A DNA stretch of 5,800 bases from an uncultured Eubacterium sp. (GTDB lineage: Bacteria > Bacillota > Clostridia > Lachnospirales > Lachnospiraceae): NCBI GenBank assembly GCA_905236295.1, contig CAJOQF010000011.1, positions 1 through 5,800 on the forward strand. Reading direction: 5' to 3'. The notes beneath the pieces are model-generated. The model saw only the letters and a list, made by a program, of their open reading frames with translations, had not been told where the DNA came from and ran no database searches. Below are positions 5,626-5,800 of this stretch, piece after piece (within the stretch, counting starts at the first letter, position 1; the number at the start of each line of letters is the position of its first letter). A program made the position numbers and the translations under genes.

Positions 5626-5800
5626 TTATAATATATGCTCACATATCTTATTTGAACCGAAACCATCCACCATATGTTGCATCTTATTTCCAACAGCGAC
5701 TCTTTGATTATAATCACCGCTTAATTCATAACGCGGACCTCCGGCCGCAACCAAAATAAAATAGAGCCAAACCTCTGTTGATTGTGCTATATTGCACATA
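5626..5800 (-). CDS. C-terminal end of a probable glycan-biosynthesis enzyme, PseG-like
   Basis: Only the last 57 codons are in the window; the gene starts beyond the right edge and stops at TAA 5628-5626. The frame opens at the edge with MCNIAQSTEVWLYF, and this Met is probably internal. The tail contains NQRVAVGNKMQHMVDGFGSN and ends ICEHIL. A closing 'VDG-G-(S/A)-x-(K/R)-(I/V)' followed by a short hydrophobic helix is typical of PseG/SpsG-type UDP-sugar hydrolases of pseudaminic acid synthesis and of some related GT-B enzymes. That role would suit the sugar acetyltransferase downstream. The fragment is too short for certainty. The stop lies 64 bases before the surface-protein gene on the same strand. 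Confidence 0.55.
   Translation of the reverse strand, partial: MCNIAQSTEVWLYFILVAAGGPRYELSGDYNQRVAVGNKMQHMVDGFGSNKICEHIL

Noticed and set aside
5733..5748. GC-rich hairpin GCGG...CCGC as a terminator
   Set aside because: It lies inside the open coding frame at the right edge and has no T tract on either strand at the right side.

Overview
The window is a gene-dense stretch on the minus strand (about 907-5800) followed by roughly 900 bases on its left side with no convincing intact gene. No ribosomal or other taxonomic marker is present. The low GC of the genes, clear Shine-Dalgarno sites (AAAGGGAG, AAAGGA, TGAGGT) and a double-membrane-spanning ectodomain protein of a type I associate with Gram-positive bacteria suggest a Firmicute or a gut actinobacterium. 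This is inference only.

Reading in the direction of transcription, from the right edge leftwards: (1) 5626-5800 is the last 57 codons of a gene that starts outside the window. Its end, with an MVDGFGS motif, resembles the C-terminus of PseG-type nucleotide-sugar hydrolases or a related glycan enzyme. (2) 4425-5561 encodes a membrane-anchored surface protein with two N-terminal membrane helices, a small beta-hexosaminidase-C-like domain, a hydrophilic linker and a C-terminal domain with PGNDY..YVHNN and GYNALDGDIPGCYQY signatures. (3) 3823-4398 is a hexapeptide-repeat sugar N-acetyltransferase of the WbpD/WlbB family with its C-terminal zinc ribbon. (4) 3543-3809 is a small helical protein of unknown function. 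(5) 1903-3546 is a large protein with a PD-(D/E)XK nuclease motif in its C-terminal half. (6) 907-1806 is an HNH-type nuclease-like protein that uses a TTG start.

Genes 3 to 5 are tightly packed (13-base gap, then overlapping stop and start) and are probably co-transcribed. The HNH gene follows after 96 bases and may have its own promoter. The setting looks like the edge of a surface-glycan cluster into which a small, possibly defensive, nuclease module (orf88, PD-(D/E)XK, HNH) has been placed.

The left 900 bases hold several non-coding structures: an 11-bp perfect inverted repeat enclosing three smaller hairpins just after the HNH stop codon; a pair of related hairpins near 73-117 and 280-349 whose stems differ by a compensating base pair; a GC-rich patch (about 361-577) ending in an AAGCC repeat with about 11-base phasing; then an abrupt change to about 26% GC. 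This looks like an integration or decay boundary. The most interesting candidate for a new system is the co-directional pair of nuclease-like genes with the structured element directly behind them.
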